From positions 1 through 64,000 of the forward strand of contig JAJYEQ010000001.1 of the NCBI GenBank assembly GCA_021785695.1: a stretch of 64,000 bases of DNA. Direction: 5' to 3'. The number at the start of each line of letters is the position of its first letter. The stretch's first letter is position 1. Shown here in pieces: positions 61,042 to 64,000 of the stretch. The position numbers and the translations under genes were made by a program. The stretch is from Actinomycetes bacterium (lineage in GTDB: Bacteria > Actinomycetota > Acidimicrobiia > Acidimicrobiales > RAAP-2). The notes below the pieces were generated by a model that did not search any database, was not told where the DNA came from, and worked only from the letters and a program-made list of their open reading frames with translations.

Positions 61042-62433
61042 TCAGGCCCGGTGCAGGCGCGTGCCGCCGGGCCCGTCCTCGACCACCCAGCCGCGCGACA
61101 CCAGCTCGTCGCGGTAGTGGTCGGCGGCCGCCCAGTTGCGCGCCGTGCGCGCCGCGTCGCGCGCGGCCACCAGACGCGCGGACTCCTGGTCGACCTCGGC
61201 CGCCCCGGCGCGCAGCGACAGGCCGAGGGCCGCCAGCAGCGCCCCCACGGCCTCGGCCAGGGCCTCGGCCCGGTCGTCTTCGGCGTCGGCCAGCGCGTGG
61301 GCCCGCCCGACCGCCTCGAAGAGGGCCGCCAGGGCCCGGGGCGTGTCGAGGTCCTCGTCGAGGGCCGCGGCCACCTCGGCGCGCAGCTCCTCGCCCTCGG
61401 CGCTCCAGGCGGTCGACTCGGCCCGGGCCAAGGCGTTGGGGCCCGCCAGGGTCGGCAGGGCGAAGCGCCGGGCCAGGCCGTCCAGGCGTGCCAGGGCCCG
61501 CTCGGCGTCGCCCAGCGTGGCCGCCGAGACCTCGATGGGCTGGCGGTAGTGGCTGCGCAGGACCAGCAGCCGGTAGGCCCGCGGGTCGTGGGAGGCCAAC
61601 AGGTCGGTGAGCGAGGTGTAGTTGCCCAGCGACTTGCTCATCTTCTCCTCGCCGGCCATCACCCAGCCGTGATGGGCCCAGTGGCGCGCGAAGGGCCGGC
61701 CCAGGGCGACCGCCTGGGCCCGCTCGTTCTCGTGGTGGGGGAAGCGCAGGTCCAGGCCCCCGCAGTGCAGGTCGAAGTCCTCCCCGAGCAGGGCCAGCGA
61801 CATGACCACGCACTCGGTGTGCCAGCCCGGCCGGCCCGGCCCGAACGAGGCGCCCCAGCTGGGCTGGCCGAAGACCGCGGCCTTCCACAGGGCGAAGTCC
61901 AGCGGCGAGCGCTTGTCGGCGACCACCTCGACACGGGCCCCGGCGCGCAGGGACTCCAGGGGCTGGCCGGCCAGGCGCCCGTAGTCGGGCACGGACGTGA
62001 CATCGAAGTAGATCCCGTCGTCGATGCTGTAGGCGGCCCCGCGCGCCAGCAGCTCCTCGATCAGCTCGATCATCTCGCGCACGTAGGCCGTCGCGTGGGG
62101 GGTGGCGTCGGGGCGCACCACGCCCAGCGCGTCGAGCGCGGCCCACCAGGCAGCCTCGTAGGTGGCCGCGATCTCGCCCTCGGTCGCCTGGTCGCGGTCG
62201 GCGCGCTCGATGATCTTGTCGTCGAGGTCGGTGATGTTGGACACGAAGCGCACGTCGTAGCCCGAGAAGGTCCACCAGCGCCGCGCCACGTCCCACACCA
62301 GGGCGTGGCGGCCGTGGCCGAGGTGCGGCAGGTCGTAGACCGTGGGGCCGCACACGTAGAGGGCCAGGCGGCCCTCGTCGCGCGGCACCACGTCGACCAC
62401 CTGACCCACGCTCGAGTCGTACAGGCGGATCAC
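61042..62433 (-). CDS. cysS: Cysteinyl-tRNA synthetase
   Basis: A 463-residue class I synthetase. The HIGH motif is in PTVYDLPHLGHGRHALVWDV, the zinc ligands are Cys28 (YVCGPTVYD), the Cys of WHTECVVMS and the His of FPHHENE, and KMSKS lies in AGEEKMSKSLGNYTSL. ITDLDDKIIERA is also characteristic. The tRNA-binding C-terminal domain is present, which favours CysRS over the related mycothiol ligase MshC. A GTG start at 62433; the ValRS gene starts 21 bp away on the other strand. Confidence 0.92.
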   Translation of the reverse strand: MIRLYDSSVGQVVDVVPRDEGRLALYVCGPTVYDLPHLGHGRHALVWDVARRWWTFSGYDVRFVSNITDLDDKIIERADRDQATEGEIAATYEAAWWAALDALGVVRPDATPHATAYVREMIELIEELLARGAAYSIDDGIYFDVTSVPDYGRLAGQPLESLRAGARVEVVADKRSPLDFALWKAAVFGQPSWGASFGPGRPGWHTECVVMSLALLGEDFDLHCGGLDLRFPHHENERAQAVALGRPFARHWAHHGWVMAGEEKMSKSLGNYTSLTDLLASHDPRAYRLLVLRSHYRQPIEVSAATLGDAERALARLDGLARRFALPTLAGPNALARAESTAWSAEGEELRAEVAAALDEDLDTPRALAALFEAVGRAHALADAEDDRAEALAEAVGALLAALGLSLRAGAAEVDQESARLVAARDAARTARNWAAADHYRDELVSRGWVVEDGPGGTRLHRA

Positions 62434-62453
62434 CGCACTAAACTACGCCAACC
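62434..62453. promoter_or_regulatory. Shared divergent promoter of cysS and valS with near-symmetric -10 sequence
   Basis: Only 20 bp separate the two start codons. TAAACTA (62439-62445) gives a -10-like TAAACT on the plus strand, nine bases before the valS ATG. Its complement gives TAGTTT on the minus strand, six bases before the cysS GTG. Both messages would begin at or next to the start codon, i.e. leaderless. Confidence 0.5.
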
Positions 62454-64000
62454 ATGAGTCCTCGCCGCGCGCCGGAGGTTCCCGAGCGCCCGAGCGTGGA
62501 CGGCCTGGAGGCCGCCTGGATCGAGCGCTGGGAGGCCGAGGGCCTCTACCGCTTCGATCGCCAGGCCCCCCGCGCGGCCGTCTACGCCATCGACACGCCC
62601 CCGCCGACCGTCTCGGGGTCCTTGCACCTGGGCCACGTGTTCAGCTACACCCACACCGACGTGGTGGCGCGCTACCAGCGCATGCGCGGGCGCGAGGTCT
62701 TCTACCCCATGGGCTGGGACGACAACGGCCTGCCGACCGAGCGGCGCGTCGAGAACTACTACTCGGTGCGCTGCGACCCGACCCTCCCCTACGACCCGGC
62801 CTTCGCCGTGCCCGCGCCGGCCGCGGGTCGGGGCGCCAAGACCCCCATCGCGCGCAAGAACTTCGTCGAGCTCTGCCAGCGCCTGACGGCGGCCGACGAG
62901 GTGGCCTTCAAGGACCTGTGGCGCCACCTCGGCGTCTCGATCGACTGGACCCTGGAGTACGCGACGATCTCCCCGACCACCCAGGCGGTCAGCCAGCGGG
63001 CCTTCCTGGCCATGCTGGGGCGCGGCGAGGTCTACGCCGCCGAGGCCCCCACGCTCTGGGACATCGACTTTCGCACCGCGGTCTCCCAGGCCGAGCTCGA
63101 GGACCGCGAGCGGCCCGGCTTCGCCCACCGCGTGGCCTTCGCCCGCGAGGCCGGCGGGACCGTCGAGATCGAGACGACCCGGCCCGAGCTGCTGGCCAGT
63201 TGCGTCGCCCTGGTCGTGCACCCCGACGACCCCCGCTACCGCGACCTGGTGGGCCACCGCGTCCTCACGCCGCTGTTCGCGGTGCCGGTGCCGGTCGTCG
63301 CCCACCCCCTGGCCGAGCCCGACAAGGGCACCGGGGCCGCCATGGTGTGCACCTTCGGCGACCTGACCGACGTCACCTGGTGGCGCGAGCTGGGCCTGGC
63401 CACCCGGGCCCTCATCGGGCGCGACGGGCGCTTCGGGGCGGCCGACTTCTCCTCGCCGGCCTTCCCCAGCCGCGACCCGGCCGCCGCCCAGGCCGCCTAC
63501 GCCGCCCTGGCGGGCCAGAGCGTGGCCACCGCGCGCGCGGCGGTCGTCGACCAGCTGCGCGCCGCGGGCGCGCTGCTGGGCGAGCCGCGCGCCCTCACCC
63601 ACCCGGTCAAGTTCTACGAGAAGGGCGAGCGGCCCCTGGAGATCGTGACCTCGCGCCAGTGGTTCGTGGCGACCCTGGCCCACCGTGCCGAACTGCTGGC
63701 GCGCGGCGAGCAGATCGCCTGGCACCCCGACTTCATGCGCCACCGCTACCGCAGCTGGGTCGAGGGCCTGAACGTCGACTGGAACATCTCGCGCCAGCGC
63801 TTCTTCGGGGTGCCCTTCCCCGTGTGGTATCGCCTGGACGCCGAGGGGCGCCCCGACTACGCCGACCCGCTGGTGCCCGCGGTCGCCGACCTGCCCGTCG
63901 ACCCCTCCTCCGACGTGCCCGCGGGCTTCGTCGAGGCCCAGCGCCACCAGCCCGGCGGCTTTGCCGGAGACCCCGACGTGATGGACACCTGGGCCACCAG
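62454..64000 (+). CDS. valS: Valyl-tRNA synthetase, N-terminal part (runs off window)
   Basis: The first 515 codons of a class I ValRS. The HIGH motif is HLGH at residues 58-61 (TVSGSLHLGHVFSYTHTDVV). The ValRS-specific GWDDNGLPTERRVENYY follows, then the editing domain with IETTRPELLASCVALVVHPD and NVDWNISRQRFFGVPFPVWY. The KMSKS loop and anticodon domain lie beyond the window. The form with DDNGLPTERRV is the type usual in actinobacteria. The ATG at 62454 is probably leaderless. Confidence 0.93.
   Translation, partial: MSPRRAPEVPERPSVDGLEAAWIERWEAEGLYRFDRQAPRAAVYAIDTPPPTVSGSLHLGHVFSYTHTDVVARYQRMRGREVFYPMGWDDNGLPTERRVENYYSVRCDPTLPYDPAFAVPAPAAGRGAKTPIARKNFVELCQRLTAADEVAFKDLWRHLGVSIDWTLEYATISPTTQAVSQRAFLAMLGRGEVYAAEAPTLWDIDFRTAVSQAELEDRERPGFAHRVAFAREAGGTVEIETTRPELLASCVALVVHPDDPRYRDLVGHRVLTPLFAVPVPVVAHPLAEPDKGTGAAMVCTFGDLTDVTWWRELGLATRALIGRDGRFGAADFSSPAFPSRDPAAAQAAYAALAGQSVATARAAVVDQLRAAGALLGEPRALTHPVKFYEKGERPLEIVTSRQWFVATLAHRAELLARGEQIAWHPDFMRHRYRSWVEGLNVDWNISRQRFFGVPFPVWYRLDAEGRPDYADPLVPAVADLPVDPSSDVPAGFVEAQRHQPGGFAGDPDVMDTWAT

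Noticed and set aside
61042..62433. Calling the CysRS-like gene mshC
   Set aside because: It has the full CysRS length, the tRNA-binding C-terminal domain and the standard KMSKS loop.
1..64000. tRNA and rRNA genes
   Set aside because: No stretch with a convincing T-arm and acceptor stem, and no rRNA sequence, was found by reading. A covariance-model scan would settle it.

Overview
The window is very GC-rich, with long tightly packed genes, frequent GTG starts and ATGA/GTGA start-stop overlaps. Several genes point to a deep-branching actinobacterium. There is a WhiB1-type regulator beside a PdtaS-type histidine kinase, the histidine phosphatase/DUF3090/SCO1664 trio, a DUF3107 protein, and an FrhB-like F420 flavoprotein. 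A complete System I (Ccm) cytochrome c maturation operon fits the class Acidimicrobiia better than ordinary Actinomycetia, which mostly use System II. The assignment to class is inference; nothing here names the species.

Layout. 1-2.6 kb: IS21 and IS3 debris, then an AbiE-like toxin-antitoxin pair enclosed by inverted repeats. 2.6-19.7 kb: core genes (OYE/dienoyl-CoA reductase, PIG-L deacetylase, DEAD helicase, peroxiredoxin, DedA, Fpg/Nei glycosylase, FrhB, the phosphatase/DUF3090/SCO1664 trio, SIMPL protein, VOC, MFS, EtfA/EtfB, GDPD, WhiB, PdtaS, PHP phosphatase, DUF3107). 19.8-26.1 kb: a chromosomal dGTPase gene split by a 5.2-kb Tn554-like element. 26.1-29.5 kb: SCO1-like protein, SDR, Mrp ATPase and a SufR-like regulator. 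29.6-32.0 kb: a secreted BNR-repeat protein. 32.1-39.9 kb: one unbroken minus-strand operon from gmd through ccmABCDEFGH to a TPR protein and a membrane protein. 39.9-45.3 kb: two tandem secreted repeat proteins separated by pieces of a decayed transposase. 45.3-56.2 kb: glycosyltransferase, TetR, LMW phosphatase, secreted beta-lactamase-like protein, two more secreted proteins, LysR, PAP2, LysE and an ABC-2 exporter. 56.3-59.5 kb: a second AbiE-like pair on an island between two copies of an acyl-CoA dehydrogenase 3' end. 59.4-64 kb: acyl-CoA dehydrogenase, cold-shock protein, CysRS and the start of ValRS.

The most notable system is the element at about 20,401-25,625. It carries a tnpA-tnpB-tnpC trio (two tyrosine recombinases and a small helix-turn-helix/coiled-coil protein) of the Tn554 type, inserted in the middle of dgt. 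It also carries its own full-length dGTPase as a fourth gene, overlapped by ATGA with tnpC. The insertion cuts the host enzyme between its HD motif and the downstream His-Asp motif, so the element destroys the resident copy while supplying a complete relative. The junctions show a shared GGGCCG hexamer flanked by inverted arms, and the carried dgt still contains the same target sequence.

Two AbiE-type modules of the same subfamily sit near opposite ends of the window, each framed by different repeats. Four secreted proteins between 40 and 54 kb share a Fn3-like module and a short two-cysteine C-terminal tail.
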